Below the pieces are notes generated by a model. It did no database searches and was not told where the DNA came from. It worked only from the letters and a program-made list of their open reading frames with translations. Below, piece after piece: positions 17,189 through 25,561 of a stretch of DNA of 64,000 nt. Within the stretch, counting starts at the first letter, position 1. Every line of letters begins with the position of its first letter. The stretch comes from Bacillota bacterium. GTDB lineage: Bacteria; Bacillota; Clostridia; Lachnospirales; Lachnospiraceae. The position numbers were made by a program, and so were the translations under genes. The DNA is taken from contig JAEWSH010000018.1 in NCBI GenBank assembly GCA_023398375.1, positions 116,759 to 180,758 of the forward strand, in the 5' to 3' direction.

Positions 17189-18628
17189 ATGCTGAAATTA
17201 AGAAAAGATTTTTTATGGGGCGGTGCGACAGCGGCAAACCAGTTTGAAGGGGCATGGAATGCGGGAGGAAAAGGAGCATCAGTTCCGGATATGTGTACCA
17301 ATGGATCACATACTTCACCAAAACGCGTGACAACACAAATAGAAGAAGGAACATTGTATCCCAGTCACGAGGCAATTGATTTTTACCATAGATACAAAGA
17401 GGATATCGCATTATTTGCAGAAATGGGATTTAAGACCTTTCGTTTATCCATTGCCTGGACGAGAATATTTCCAACCGGTATGGAAGAAAAACCAAATGAA
17501 GAGGGAATTGCATTTTATGATGCTGTTTTTGATGAATGTCTGAAATACGGTATCGAACCTTTGGTAACAATTTCGCATTATGAGATGCCATATGCGTTAG
17601 TTGAAAAATATAATGGCTGGGAAGGAAGAGAATGTATTGATTATTTTGTCCGTTATTGTGAGGCTATTTTTGAACGCTACAAGGATAAAGTAAAGTATTG
17701 GTTAACTTTTAATGAAATAAATGCAGGAACCACGCTGGTTGGAAGCATTCTTTCCTTAGGAACCATCAAAGGTTATAGCGGAAAAATCACAGAGATACCG
17801 GATCAGCCGCAGAAAAGATTCCAGGCATTACATCATCAATTAGTAGCAAGTGCAAAAGTAATAAAGAGCGCACATGAAAAATACCCGAAGTTTAAAATGG
17901 GTAATATGATTGTCTTTATTACCATGTATCCGTATACCTGCAACCCGGACGATATTGTGGAAACCCAGAAAAATATGAGAATTATGAACTGGATGTGTTC
18001 GGATATTCAGGTGAGGGGATATTACCCATCTTATGCACAGCGATTTTTTGAAGAAAAGGGAATTCAAATCGGAATGGAATCCGCAGATATAGAAATATTA
18101 GCTGAAGGAACGGTAGACTTCTATACCTTTAGTTATTATATGAGCAACTGTGTGGCAAAAAATGCTGATGAAGCAGAAACAACTGGGAATATCATGGGAG
18201 GATTAAAAAATCCGTATTTGAAATCCAGTGATTGGGGATGGCAGATTGACCCGCAAGGACTTCGCTATACCTTGAATGAGATCTATGACAGATACCAGAT
18301 ACCGCTGATGGTGGTAGAAAATGGTCTGGGTGCTTTTGACAAATTAGAAGAGGATGGAACCATCAATGATACGTATCGAATTGATTATTTCAGGGAACAT
18401 ATCGAACAGATGAAAGAAGCTGTTGCAGATGGCGTAGACTTGATGGGATATACACCGTGGGGATGCATTGATCTGGTAAGTGCGTCAACTGGAGAAATGG
18501 CAAAACGATACGGATTTATTTTCGTAGATAAATATGATGACGGGACCGGTAATTTGGAACGGAAAAAGAAGAAATCATTTGACTGGTACAAAAAAGTGAT
18601 TGCAACAAATGGAGAAAATATAGAATAG
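17189..18628 (+). CDS. bglA: GH1 6-phospho-beta-glucosidase
   Basis: Cytoplasmic hydrolase of 479 residues that cleaves the phosphorylated beta-glucoside delivered by the permease encoded just upstream. The family signature FLWGGATAANQFEGAW is at the N-terminus. The general acid/base is Glu176 in TFNEINAG and the nucleophile is Glu377 in VVENGLGAFD. The C-terminal MAKRYGFIFVDKYDDG stretch contains the lysine and tyrosine typical of phosphate-binding members. AAAGGAG precedes the ATG. The order permease, hydrolase, HPr, Enzyme I makes the operon self-sufficient. Confidence 0.94.
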   Translation: MLKLRKDFLWGGATAANQFEGAWNAGGKGASVPDMCTNGSHTSPKRVTTQIEEGTLYPSHEAIDFYHRYKEDIALFAEMGFKTFRLSIAWTRIFPTGMEEKPNEEGIAFYDAVFDECLKYGIEPLVTISHYEMPYALVEKYNGWEGRECIDYFVRYCEAIFERYKDKVKYWLTFNEINAGTTLVGSILSLGTIKGYSGKITEIPDQPQKRFQALHHQLVASAKVIKSAHEKYPKFKMGNMIVFITMYPYTCNPDDIVETQKNMRIMNWMCSDIQVRGYYPSYAQRFFEEKGIQIGMESADIEILAEGTVDFYTFSYYMSNCVAKNADEAETTGNIMGGLKNPYLKSSDWGWQIDPQGLRYTLNEIYDRYQIPLMVVENGLGAFDKLEEDGTINDTYRIDYFREHIEQMKEAVADGVDLMGYTPWGCIDLVSASTGEMAKRYGFIFVDKYDDGTGNLERKKKKSFDWYKKVIATNGENIE

Positions 18629-18654
18629 CAGAATAGGAAGAAAAGGAGATTACC

Positions 18655-18912
18655 ATGAAGACATTTCAATATACAATTACAGATGAGATAGGAATTCATG
18701 CAAGACCAGCAGGATTGCTGGTAAAGGAGGCAAAAGCATACAATTCGGACATTAGGATCGAAAGCAATGGGAAGAGTGCAGATAGTAAAAAATTAATGGC
18801 ACTTATGTCACTTGGAGTCAAAAATGCAGATACGGTAACGATTACCGTGACAGGAGAAGACGAGGAAGCAGCGACAGAAGGCATGAAGGTGTTTTTTGAA
18901 ACAAACTTGTAA
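18655..18912 (+). CDS. HPr-family phosphocarrier lacking the regulatory serine (second copy)
   Basis: Phosphocarrier of 85 residues, the same length as the copy at 2695. His15 lies in GIHARPA. Residue 46 is again lysine (SKKLMALMSLGV), so the HPr kinase site is missing here too. It is encoded between the GH1 gene and Enzyme I, 26 bases after the former, with AAAAGGAGA upstream. It probably feeds the permease at 15235 and may phosphorylate the LicT PRD2 domain, which would couple antitermination to this dedicated relay. Confidence 0.88.
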   Translation: MKTFQYTITDEIGIHARPAGLLVKEAKAYNSDIRIESNGKSADSKKLMALMSLGVKNADTVTITVTGEDEEAATEGMKVFFETNL

Positions 18913-18948
18913 TATGCACTGATTTTTGAAAATGAAAAGGAGCGGCGT

Positions 18949-20562
18949 ATGGAAACATACAGTGGAAAGAAAATTTATGGCGGGATTGCAATCGGCAAAG
19001 TACTTTTTTATGGAAAAGAACAAAATCTGGTCGTCCGTAAAAAAGCAGAAAATGTAGAATTGGAACTTGCGCGTTATGAAGAGGCTAAAAGAAAAGCGAT
19101 AGGGCAGTTACAAAAGTTATATGATAAGGCATTAACAGAAGTTGGTGAGCTGAATGCACAGATTTTTGAAGTCCACATCATGATGCTGGAAGATGATGAT
19201 TACAATGATTCGGTTCATAATCTTATTACGGCACAGGAAATAAATGCGGAGTATGCAGTTGCCAGTACGGGAGATAATTTTGCTGATATTTTTTCCAACA
19301 TGGAAGATGAATATTTTAAAGCAAGAGCAATCGACGTGAAAGACATTTCAGAAAGGGTCATTAACATTTTAAGCGGTCGTACTGATTCTGCAGATCTAGT
19401 GGAACCGGCGATTATTGCAGCGGATGATCTTGCACCAAGTGAAACGGTGCAGATGGATAAATCAAAGCTGCTGGCATTTGTAACGAGGCAGGGATCGACG
19501 AATTCACATACGGCAATCTTAGCCAGGACTATGGGAATTCCCGCTGTAATAGGGATTGACATAAAGGAAAGCTGGAATGGAAAAATTGCAATTGTAGATG
19601 GATTCAGTGGAGAGATCATCATTGATCCGGATGATATGGTGTTAGTAGAATATCGTAAAAGACAGGAAAAGGACAAAGAGCAGAAAAGACTTTTATTGGA
19701 TATGAAAGGAAAAGAAACGGTTACCAGGAACGGGAAAAAAGTGAAATTATATGCAAATATCGGTAATGTAACAGATCTGGGCGCCGTGCTGCAAAATGAT
19801 GCTGCCGGAATTGGATTATTCAGAAGTGAATTTTTATATCTGGAAAAGAATGATTTCCCGACCGAGGAAGAACAATTCATAAAATATAAGCAGGTAGCAG
19901 AGACCTTAGCTGGGAAAAAAGTCATTATCCGTACCCTGGATATCGGGGCAGATAAGCAGGCAGGATATTTTAATCTGGAAAAAGAGGAGAATCCGGCAAT
20001 GGGATACCGGGCGATAAGGATATGTCTGTTGCAACAGGACATCTTCCGAACACAGCTGCGTGCGATTTTCAGGGCTAGTGCATTTGGAACTATTTCTATT
20101 ATGTATCCTATGATTACGTCGGTCGAAGAAGTAAAGGAAATCAAGAAAATCTCAGCGGAAGTAAAAGCCGAGCTTTCTGCGCAGGGCATCCCTTATGGGA
20201 GGGTAGAGGAAGGAATTATGATAGAAACGCCTGCTGCAGTGATCATAAGCGATAAGCTGGCAAAAGAAGTAGAGTTCTTCAGCATAGGGACCAATGACCT
20301 GACACAGTATACATTAGCGATTGACCGGCAGAATGCAAAGCTGGATTATTTTTATAATGCACATCATGAAGCCATACTGCGTATGATCCAGATGGTGGTG
20401 GATAATGCGCATAAAGAAAGCATATGGGCAGGAATATGCGGTGAACTTGGAGCAGATACAGAGTTGACGGAAACATTTCTTAAGATGGGAGTAGATGAAT
20501 TGTCTGTGTCACCATCATGCATATTACCGATTCGGAAGATCATCAGGGAATCAGAAATATAA
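18949..20562 (+). CDS. ptsI: PTS Enzyme I (second copy)
   Basis: PEP-protein phosphotransferase of 537 residues, a close paralogue of the enzyme at 2974 along the whole length. The phosphorylated histidine is His187 in GSTNSHTAILARTM. The PEP domain has EFFSIGTNDLTQYTLA and GICGELGAD. AAAAGGAG precedes the ATG. It closes the beta-glucoside operon. Two operon-linked Enzyme I/HPr pairs in one 20-kb stretch suggest duplication of an Enzyme I/HPr module next to different permeases. Confidence 0.93.
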   Translation: METYSGKKIYGGIAIGKVLFYGKEQNLVVRKKAENVELELARYEEAKRKAIGQLQKLYDKALTEVGELNAQIFEVHIMMLEDDDYNDSVHNLITAQEINAEYAVASTGDNFADIFSNMEDEYFKARAIDVKDISERVINILSGRTDSADLVEPAIIAADDLAPSETVQMDKSKLLAFVTRQGSTNSHTAILARTMGIPAVIGIDIKESWNGKIAIVDGFSGEIIIDPDDMVLVEYRKRQEKDKEQKRLLLDMKGKETVTRNGKKVKLYANIGNVTDLGAVLQNDAAGIGLFRSEFLYLEKNDFPTEEEQFIKYKQVAETLAGKKVIIRTLDIGADKQAGYFNLEKEENPAMGYRAIRICLLQQDIFRTQLRAIFRASAFGTISIMYPMITSVEEVKEIKKISAEVKAELSAQGIPYGRVEEGIMIETPAAVIISDKLAKEVEFFSIGTNDLTQYTLAIDRQNAKLDYFYNAHHEAILRMIQMVVDNAHKESIWAGICGELGADTELTETFLKMGVDELSVSPSCILPIRKIIRESEI

Positions 20563-20614
20563 ATTAAAATTAACGCTCTGTTAGATTAAATTGTTGATTA
20601 TGATAAGTGAACAT

Positions 20615-20655
20615 ATTTAAATAATAGTACATAAAATATGTGCTATTATTTAAAT
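20615..20655. terminator. Long AT-rich hairpin inside the element
   Basis: Arms 20615-20633 and 20637-20655 pair over 19 bp with one wobble and a three-base loop. It can terminate the minus-strand gene just beside it and perhaps the beta-glucoside operon arriving from the left. Confidence 0.7.
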
Positions 20656-20662
20656 ACAAATA

Positions 20663-21121
20663 TTACATAAAATCTAATTGTTCTGCTATCTCTTCATAGA
20701 CATGTAGATTTTGTCTTATTGGAGTTCCATTTATATATTTCCACAATTTTATTATTTTGGGTGTAACTTTGTATACGACTTGTCCTTCTAATAATCCATA
20801 AGCATTGAAGGAACTAAGATGTATAGATTTATATAACTCCATCAATTCTTTATTTTTTTCATCTTTCCAACTTCCAATTTCCTCTGCTATTCCTTCAATA
20901 GAAATATTATTATAACATAAAGCAACATTATTATTTTCTTGCATTTGATTATGTTTAATATAGCACTTATTTGTTTGAAAATATATATCTAATCCGTTAT
21001 TTATGATACTCATAGACCTTGATGATACATTTCCGTTTGATGTTGTTGATAATACCCAAATTCTGTTTTTTATCAAACTGGATATTACCTCGTTCTTTAA
21101 ATTTTCATAATCAATTTTCAT
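20663..21121 (-). CDS. Pyridoxamine 5'-phosphate oxidase-like flavin protein
   Basis: Protein of 152 residues with the FMN-binding split-barrel pattern. VISSLIKNRIWVLSTTSNGN is the first strands, VSSRSMSIINNG and IYFQTNKCYIKHNQMQENNN follow, and VALCYNNISIEGIAEE is the core barrel. The minus-strand ATG at 21121 follows TTAGGAGGT; the longer frame starting at 21193 has no such site. Members bind flavin or F420 and reduce small molecules, or serve in stress defence. The gene is very AT-rich, opposite in strand to its neighbours and enclosed by inverted repeats, so it is probably cargo of a small mobile element. Confidence 0.82.
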   Translation of the reverse strand: MKIDYENLKNEVISSLIKNRIWVLSTTSNGNVSSRSMSIINNGLDIYFQTNKCYIKHNQMQENNNVALCYNNISIEGIAEEIGSWKDEKNKELMELYKSIHLSSFNAYGLLEGQVVYKVTPKIIKLWKYINGTPIRQNLHVYEEIAEQLDFM

Positions 21122-21301
21122 AAAATACCTCCTAAAATTCACGAAATGAAGTAAGGTCTGTTTTAATCTTTGAAATACTTGCCCAAAAATCACTTCTATC
21201 TATTTTAATATTTATATTATAACATCATTTTTAATATATCAACAAATTATCTAACAGAGCGTAAATTGAGGTAATCAATCAAATTTATAAATTAATGAAT
21301 T

Positions 21302-21317
21302 TGTTGTAAATACAACA
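21302..21317. promoter_or_regulatory. CRP/FNR-type palindrome upstream of cupin-hcp
   Basis: TGTTGTAAATACAACA is a perfect palindrome with a four-base centre. A TATAGT box at 21339-21344 would place the site centre near -41.5, the position used by CRP/FNR-family activators. It precedes a nitrosative-stress gene pair. Confidence 0.5.
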
Positions 21318-21377
21318 GAAATAAATAGGGCATTATAGTATAGTATCCACATAAACAAGAGAATTGGAGGTGTATGT

Positions 21378-21731
21378 ATGTCACAGGATTTGATAAGAAA
21401 TATGAATCACGAAGAAGTTCTCACATTGGCAGAACAGGTATCGGTCCAAAAAGGACAGGTGGTAAGTAAAACATTAGCGCAGAATAAGGCGGTAAGTATT
21501 ACGATATTTGCTTTTGATAAAGACGAAGAGATCGGATCACATGATTCCGAAGGAGATGCAATGGTAACGGTACTGGAAGGTGTCGGAAGATTTACGGTAG
21601 ATGGAACAGAGTATATTTTAAAACAAGGGGAAACTTTGATCATGCCGGCAAAAAAGCCACATTCGGTATATGCCAATGAGGCATTTAAAATGTTATTAGT
21701 GGTAGTATTTCCAATTAACAATATACAATAA
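21378..21731 (+). CDS. Cupin-domain protein
   Basis: Small single-domain cupin of 117 residues. The beta-barrel motifs are seen as GSHDSEGDAMVTVLEG (motif 1, one histidine) and ILKQGETLIMPAKKPHSVYA (motif 2, one histidine). GGAGG precedes the ATG by 7 bases. It lies 21 bases before hcp and both follow the same candidate operator, so they are probably co-transcribed. Such cupins are frequent partners of hcp in clostridia, but the ligand and role are not known. Confidence 0.88.
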   Translation: MSQDLIRNMNHEEVLTLAEQVSVQKGQVVSKTLAQNKAVSITIFAFDKDEEIGSHDSEGDAMVTVLEGVGRFTVDGTEYILKQGETLIMPAKKPHSVYANEAFKMLLVVVFPINNIQ

Positions 21732-21752
21732 AAGAGAGAGGGAGATGTAAAG

Positions 21753-23345
21753 ATGGAACAGAAGATGTTTTGCTTTCAATGTGAACAGACAGCCGGGTGC
21801 TCAGGTTGTACAGGAAGTGCAGGTGTATGCGGAAAGTCCGCAAGTACAGCAAATTTACAGGATGAATTAACAGGAGCATTAGTGGGACTGGCGAGAGTAT
21901 GCGGACAGAATGCATATAGTGAGAATACCACAAAGTTGATAGTAGAGGCATTGTTTACTACTATTACAAACGTTAGTTTCAATGATGAGACTCTGAAAAT
22001 ACTGATTGAAAAAGTAAAAAGAAAAAAACAGGAAATTACTTCTGAATATGAAGATGGTACCTCAAAGGATCATAATGGAAATGACTATGAAATGAAGAAT
22101 CTGTGGGATGACACAGAAGATATCCGTTCCCTGAAATCTCTTATTCTGTTTGGTATCCGGGGAATGGCAGCTTATGCATATCATGCTGCTGTGCTCGGAT
22201 ACCAGGGAGAAGAAGTGAATCAGTTTTTCTATAAGGCTCTTGCTATAATCGGTTCGGAGGCTGGTATGGAAGAATTGCTACCGGTTGTTTTGGAAGTTGG
22301 GGCAATAAACTTAAAATGTATGGAGCTGCTTGACAGGGCAAATACGCAAACATTTGGAACACCTGTACCTACAAAAGTTCCTCTGACAGTAGAAAAGGGA
22401 CCATTCATTGTTATCACAGGACATGATTTATATGATTTGAAATTGTTGTTAGAACAGACAGAGGGAAAAGGTATCAATATCTATACCCATGGAGAAATGT
22501 TGCCGGCACATGCCTATCCATTATTAAAAAAATATACTCATTTAAAAGGTAATTTTGGTACCGCTTGGCAGAACCAACAGAAGGAATTCGATCATATACC
22601 TGCACCTGTCCTGTATACCACGAACTGTTTGATGCCTGTAAAACAAAGCTATGCTGACAGGGTTTTCACAACGGAAGTAGTATCCTATCCTGAAATGATT
22701 CATGTTGGTGAGGAGAAAGATTTTACACCGGTGATTGAAAAAGCACTTGCATTAGGCGGTTATGAGACTGCACAGGAATTTACAGGGATAAACGGCGGAA
22801 ATGAAGTTATGACAGGATTCGGACATGGAACCGTATTATCGGTAGCAGATCAGGTGATCAATGCAGTAAAAGACGGTGCAATCAAACACTTCTTCCTGGT
22901 AGGAGGATGTGATGGTGCAAAAACTGGAAGAAATTACTATACTGAATTTGTAAAACAGACACCGAAAGATACCGTTATTCTTACTCTTGCATGTGGCAAG
23001 TACCGATTCAATGATCTGGATCTGGGCGAGATCGGCGGATTGCCTAGAATTATGGATATGGGGCAGTGTAATGATGCTTACAGTGCGATTAAAGTTGCAG
23101 TTGCATTGGCAGAGGCATTTGGGTGCACGGTAAATGAATTGCCGTTGTCGATGGTATTATCATGGTACGAACAGAAAGCTGTGTGTATTTTACTCACATT
23201 ATTGCACCTGGGAATTAAGGATATTTATTTAGGACCTACACTTCCGGCGTTTATTTCTGCGAATGTGTTAAACTATCTGGTGGAAAATTATAATATAGCG
23301 CCGATCAGTACACCAGAAGAGGATCTGAAAAAGATTTTGGGATAA
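21753..23345 (+). CDS. hcp: Hybrid-cluster protein (hydroxylamine reductase)
   Basis: Iron-sulfur enzyme of 530 residues that acts on nitric oxide or hydroxylamine in anaerobes. The N-terminal cysteines (7, 10, 16, 19, 26, starting MFCFQCEQTAG) bind a conventional cluster. The hybrid-cluster ligands are visible in the C-terminal half: GGNEVMTGFGHGTVLS, VGGCDGAKTGRNYYTE, LACGKYRFN and MGQCNDAYSAIKVA. GAGAGGGAG precedes the ATG. It is co-directional with the cupin gene behind a candidate CRP/FNR site, as expected for a nitrosative-stress operon. Confidence 0.95.
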   Translation: MEQKMFCFQCEQTAGCSGCTGSAGVCGKSASTANLQDELTGALVGLARVCGQNAYSENTTKLIVEALFTTITNVSFNDETLKILIEKVKRKKQEITSEYEDGTSKDHNGNDYEMKNLWDDTEDIRSLKSLILFGIRGMAAYAYHAAVLGYQGEEVNQFFYKALAIIGSEAGMEELLPVVLEVGAINLKCMELLDRANTQTFGTPVPTKVPLTVEKGPFIVITGHDLYDLKLLLEQTEGKGINIYTHGEMLPAHAYPLLKKYTHLKGNFGTAWQNQQKEFDHIPAPVLYTTNCLMPVKQSYADRVFTTEVVSYPEMIHVGEEKDFTPVIEKALALGGYETAQEFTGINGGNEVMTGFGHGTVLSVADQVINAVKDGAIKHFFLVGGCDGAKTGRNYYTEFVKQTPKDTVILTLACGKYRFNDLDLGEIGGLPRIMDMGQCNDAYSAIKVAVALAEAFGCTVNELPLSMVLSWYEQKAVCILLTLLHLGIKDIYLGPTLPAFISANVLNYLVENYNIAPISTPEEDLKKILG

Positions 23346-23406
23346 TGATTAAATTTGTTTCATATGAACAAAATCCTAATTCTGGGAGGGTTGTTCAAGC
23401 AAAACG

Positions 23407-23464
23407 AAACCTATATATTTGAACCAATACTAAATGTATTGCTTCAGAGATATAGGTTTTTCTC
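23407..23464 (+). terminator. Terminator after hcp
   Basis: AAACCTATAT at 23407-23416 pairs with ATATAGGTTT near 23450-23459, followed by TTTTCT. The loop contains a second small stem, CAATAC/GTATTG. Confidence 0.75.
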
Positions 23465-23468
23465 ATAG

Positions 23469-23492
23469 TTTATGCAACAAAGTTTGCATAAA
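23469..23492. promoter_or_regulatory. Palindrome upstream of the YwlG-family gene
   Basis: TTTATGCAA at 23469-23477 and TTGCATAAA at 23484-23492 are perfect arms six bases apart. TATAAT at 23502-23507 lies just downstream. It may be an operator overlapping the promoter. Confidence 0.5.
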
Positions 23493-23539
23493 GTGATATA
23501 CTATAATAATAGATTAATTTTATTTGCAAAGGAGTCATT

Positions 23540-24085
23540 ATGGTAGAAGAAATCAAATTATCTGCTGCTAAGGCAGCTATGCAGATATGCGAGACTGCAA
23601 AGTTATCAAAGGGTCAGATTCTCGTAGTCGGATGTTCATCCAGTGAGATCAGAGGGCAAAAGATGGGAAGTGATTCAAGTCCGGAGATTGGACAGGCAGT
23701 ATTTGAAGGTATTATGTCTGTACTTGCACCTCGTGGGATATATCTGGCGGCTCAATGCTGTGAGCATTTGAACCGCGCGATTATTATAGAAAAAGAAGCG
23801 ATTGGAAATGCGGATATGGTGAATGCAGTACCGCAGCCAAAGGCGGGCGGTTCTTTTGCGACAGCGGCATATAATGGATTTTCACATCCGGTCGCAGTAG
23901 AGGAAATAAGAGCAGATGCAGGACTTGATATTGGCGGTACCTTAATTGGTATGCACCTAAAAAAAGTGGCAGTTCCTGTGAGACTTGAAACAAGACACAT
24001 TGGAGAAGCAATCCTGCTGGCAGCAAGAACAAGGCCAAAATATATAGGAGGAACACGTGCTGTGTATGATACTGATCTGGCTTAA
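23540..24085 (+). CDS. YwlG/TIGR01440-family protein (UPF0340)
   Basis: Cytoplasmic protein of 181 residues that matches the UPF0340 family throughout. VVGCSSSEIRGQKMGSDSS, YLAAQCCEHLNRAIIIE, DIGGTLIGMHLKKVAVPVR and RPKYIGGTRAVYD are its recognisable blocks. Length equals the family norm. CAAAGGAG precedes the ATG. The biochemical role of the family is unknown to me. The gene is convergent with the DUF4317 gene, only 5 bases away. Confidence 0.88.
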   Translation: MVEEIKLSAAKAAMQICETAKLSKGQILVVGCSSSEIRGQKMGSDSSPEIGQAVFEGIMSVLAPRGIYLAAQCCEHLNRAIIIEKEAIGNADMVNAVPQPKAGGSFATAAYNGFSHPVAVEEIRADAGLDIGGTLIGMHLKKVAVPVRLETRHIGEAILLAARTRPKYIGGTRAVYDTDLA

Positions 24086-24090
24086 CAGAA

Positions 24091-25317
24091 CTAGATCGTT
24101 GTTATGCCATTTACATTTACATGTTCATCATCTTCCATAGGAATGACAAGGCATTTTTTTCCGTCAATGACTTGTGATTTTATTTGTGTGACCTTTTCTG
24201 GTGCTACCGTAAGGATTACATCAAAAGCTGCAGATATTTCAGGGACAGCCGCCTTTTCTTTTAATTGATCGGTTAACATCTGGACCTGCTCCGTAAGTTC
24301 AAATTCTTTCTTTTTCTGCGCGCTCGCCGCCAGTACTTTGTTATCGATCAAATGTTCTGCGGCCGGTGGTGCAGCGCCAAATTCTTCTGCATAGGATTGT
24401 TCGATCCTGTTTGTGACTTCATCAGGAACACCGCTTTCAACCATGAGATCCTGAATGGTGTCACAAGTCAGGAGGATCGGATCGTCGTTCTCTTCATTGT
24501 CAGTTTCCTGTTCCTTTATTTTGATATGTAGGTTCTCCTGAATTTTCATAAAGACAGGTTCACTTTTTTCTTCATCACCCAATGCTTTTTTGATAATGGT
24601 CTGAAAAGCTTCTTTCTGTTCAAAAGCGGTTTTTTTGGATGCACATCCTAATCCCGATTCCATAAATTCCGGATGCGGTTCTTTCGCATTTTTGGTGTAG
24701 TACATAACAGAATGAATATCCGAACTACGGTCTGTGAAAGCGGGAAACAGAAATCCGTTTTCAGGTGTGCTTACGACCCAGTCGCGGATGCGGGCACCGA
24801 TACGGTGCTCATCTTCATGATAACCAAGTCCGGGCTTTGTGAGTTCTACAGGGCATATGGCACATAACAGATATTCATAGACTTCTTCTGATTCATCTAA
24901 TTTTGCATTATCATTTGTTTTGGTAATAACATCGTATACATCATGGAAGAGTAGAATTAAAAAATTACCGACATAATCATAACTTTCGATAACTAATTGA
25001 TAGAAACGCTCCAATAAATCTTCATTTTTTAATCTGCTGTCTCTTAATCCCATTAAAAACTGCTGTTTTCCACCGGCATTTTCTTCTGTAAGCGGGAACT
25101 CTAATGTAAGAAGGTTATTGCCGATTGTTCCGGATAGTGTTTTTTTTGCAATCTCTAGGTATTTATAAAATTCTTCGTCTTTCAGATTTAAAAAAGTTTC
25201 AGATATCTTTAAAACGATATTTTTTTGCCCGTCCACATAACAACCGCACATTCTGGTAAAAGTACATTCCTCTTTTTTAAAGCGTCTTTTTAATTCCAAT
25301 ATATCTTTCTTCTTCAT
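24091..25317 (-). CDS. DUF4317-family protein
   Basis: Protein of 408 residues with no signal peptide or membrane segment. It begins KKDILELKRRFKKEECTFTR and contains MCGCYVDGQKNIV and GFLFPAFTDRSSDIH, which I associate with the clostridial DUF4317 family. The C-terminal part (about 290-380) is charged and partly coiled-coil. The minus-strand ATG at 25317 follows AGAGG; the frame opens further upstream but that extension is hydrophobic and has no ribosome site. Function unknown. It is convergent with the YwlG gene and divergent from a TetR regulator. Confidence 0.82.
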   Translation of the reverse strand: MKKKDILELKRRFKKEECTFTRMCGCYVDGQKNIVLKISETFLNLKDEEFYKYLEIAKKTLSGTIGNNLLTLEFPLTEENAGGKQQFLMGLRDSRLKNEDLLERFYQLVIESYDYVGNFLILLFHDVYDVITKTNDNAKLDESEEVYEYLLCAICPVELTKPGLGYHEDEHRIGARIRDWVVSTPENGFLFPAFTDRSSDIHSVMYYTKNAKEPHPEFMESGLGCASKKTAFEQKEAFQTIIKKALGDEEKSEPVFMKIQENLHIKIKEQETDNEENDDPILLTCDTIQDLMVESGVPDEVTNRIEQSYAEEFGAAPPAAEHLIDNKVLAASAQKKKEFELTEQVQMLTDQLKEKAAVPEISAAFDVILTVAPEKVTQIKSQVIDGKKCLVIPMEDDEHVNVNGITTI

Positions 25318-25491
25318 AATATAACCTCTTTTTTTCTGAGTGATAAGGCTGATACAGTTCGTACGCGCACATATAATTATTATAATCTTTGTTTTACGGC
25401 TTCGCAAGCAAGTAAATAAAATAAGAGAAAAGACAAAAATAACCACAACTGTCAGAAAATGGAAACAAATATATAAAATAGAATAAATATA

Positions 25492-25546
25492 TTGCAAAAT
25501 ATGGAAAATATGGTATACTAATCTTAAGCTAACTAGTACTCGTTAG
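25492..25546 (+). promoter_or_regulatory. Promoter and TetR operator
   Basis: TTGCAA at 25492-25497 and TATACT at 25514-25519 are 16 bp apart. Immediately downstream, CTAACTAGTACTCGTTAG at 25529-25546 is an 18-bp palindrome with one mismatched pair. Its place at the transcription start suits repression by the TetR protein encoded next. Confidence 0.7.
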
Positions 25547-25561
25547 GTATGGGGGATGAGA

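Larger units (their letters stand above)
20573..21262. mobile_element. Candidate non-autonomous inverted-repeat element
   Basis: Near-perfect terminal inverted repeats lie at 20573-20597 and 21239-21262. Both begin ACGCTCTGTTAGAT when read inward and differ by one indel and one substitution. AAATT occurs at 20567-20571 and 21263-21267, one base from the left end and flush with the right end, compatible with a short target duplication. The 690-bp interior holds a single minus-strand gene and a hairpin, is far more AT-rich than the operon to its left, and encodes no transposase. Confidence 0.6.

Noticed and set aside
19215..20189. A 324-codon frame on the minus strand inside Enzyme I
   Set aside because: It is opposite to a strongly conserved gene, has serine- and isoleucine-rich composition typical of an antisense shadow, and lacks a ribosome site.
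24091..25497. A longer minus-strand frame adding 60 hydrophobic residues before the DUF4317 protein
   Set aside because: No ribosome site stands before the upstream ATG, whereas AGAGG precedes the ATG at 25317 where the family similarity starts.
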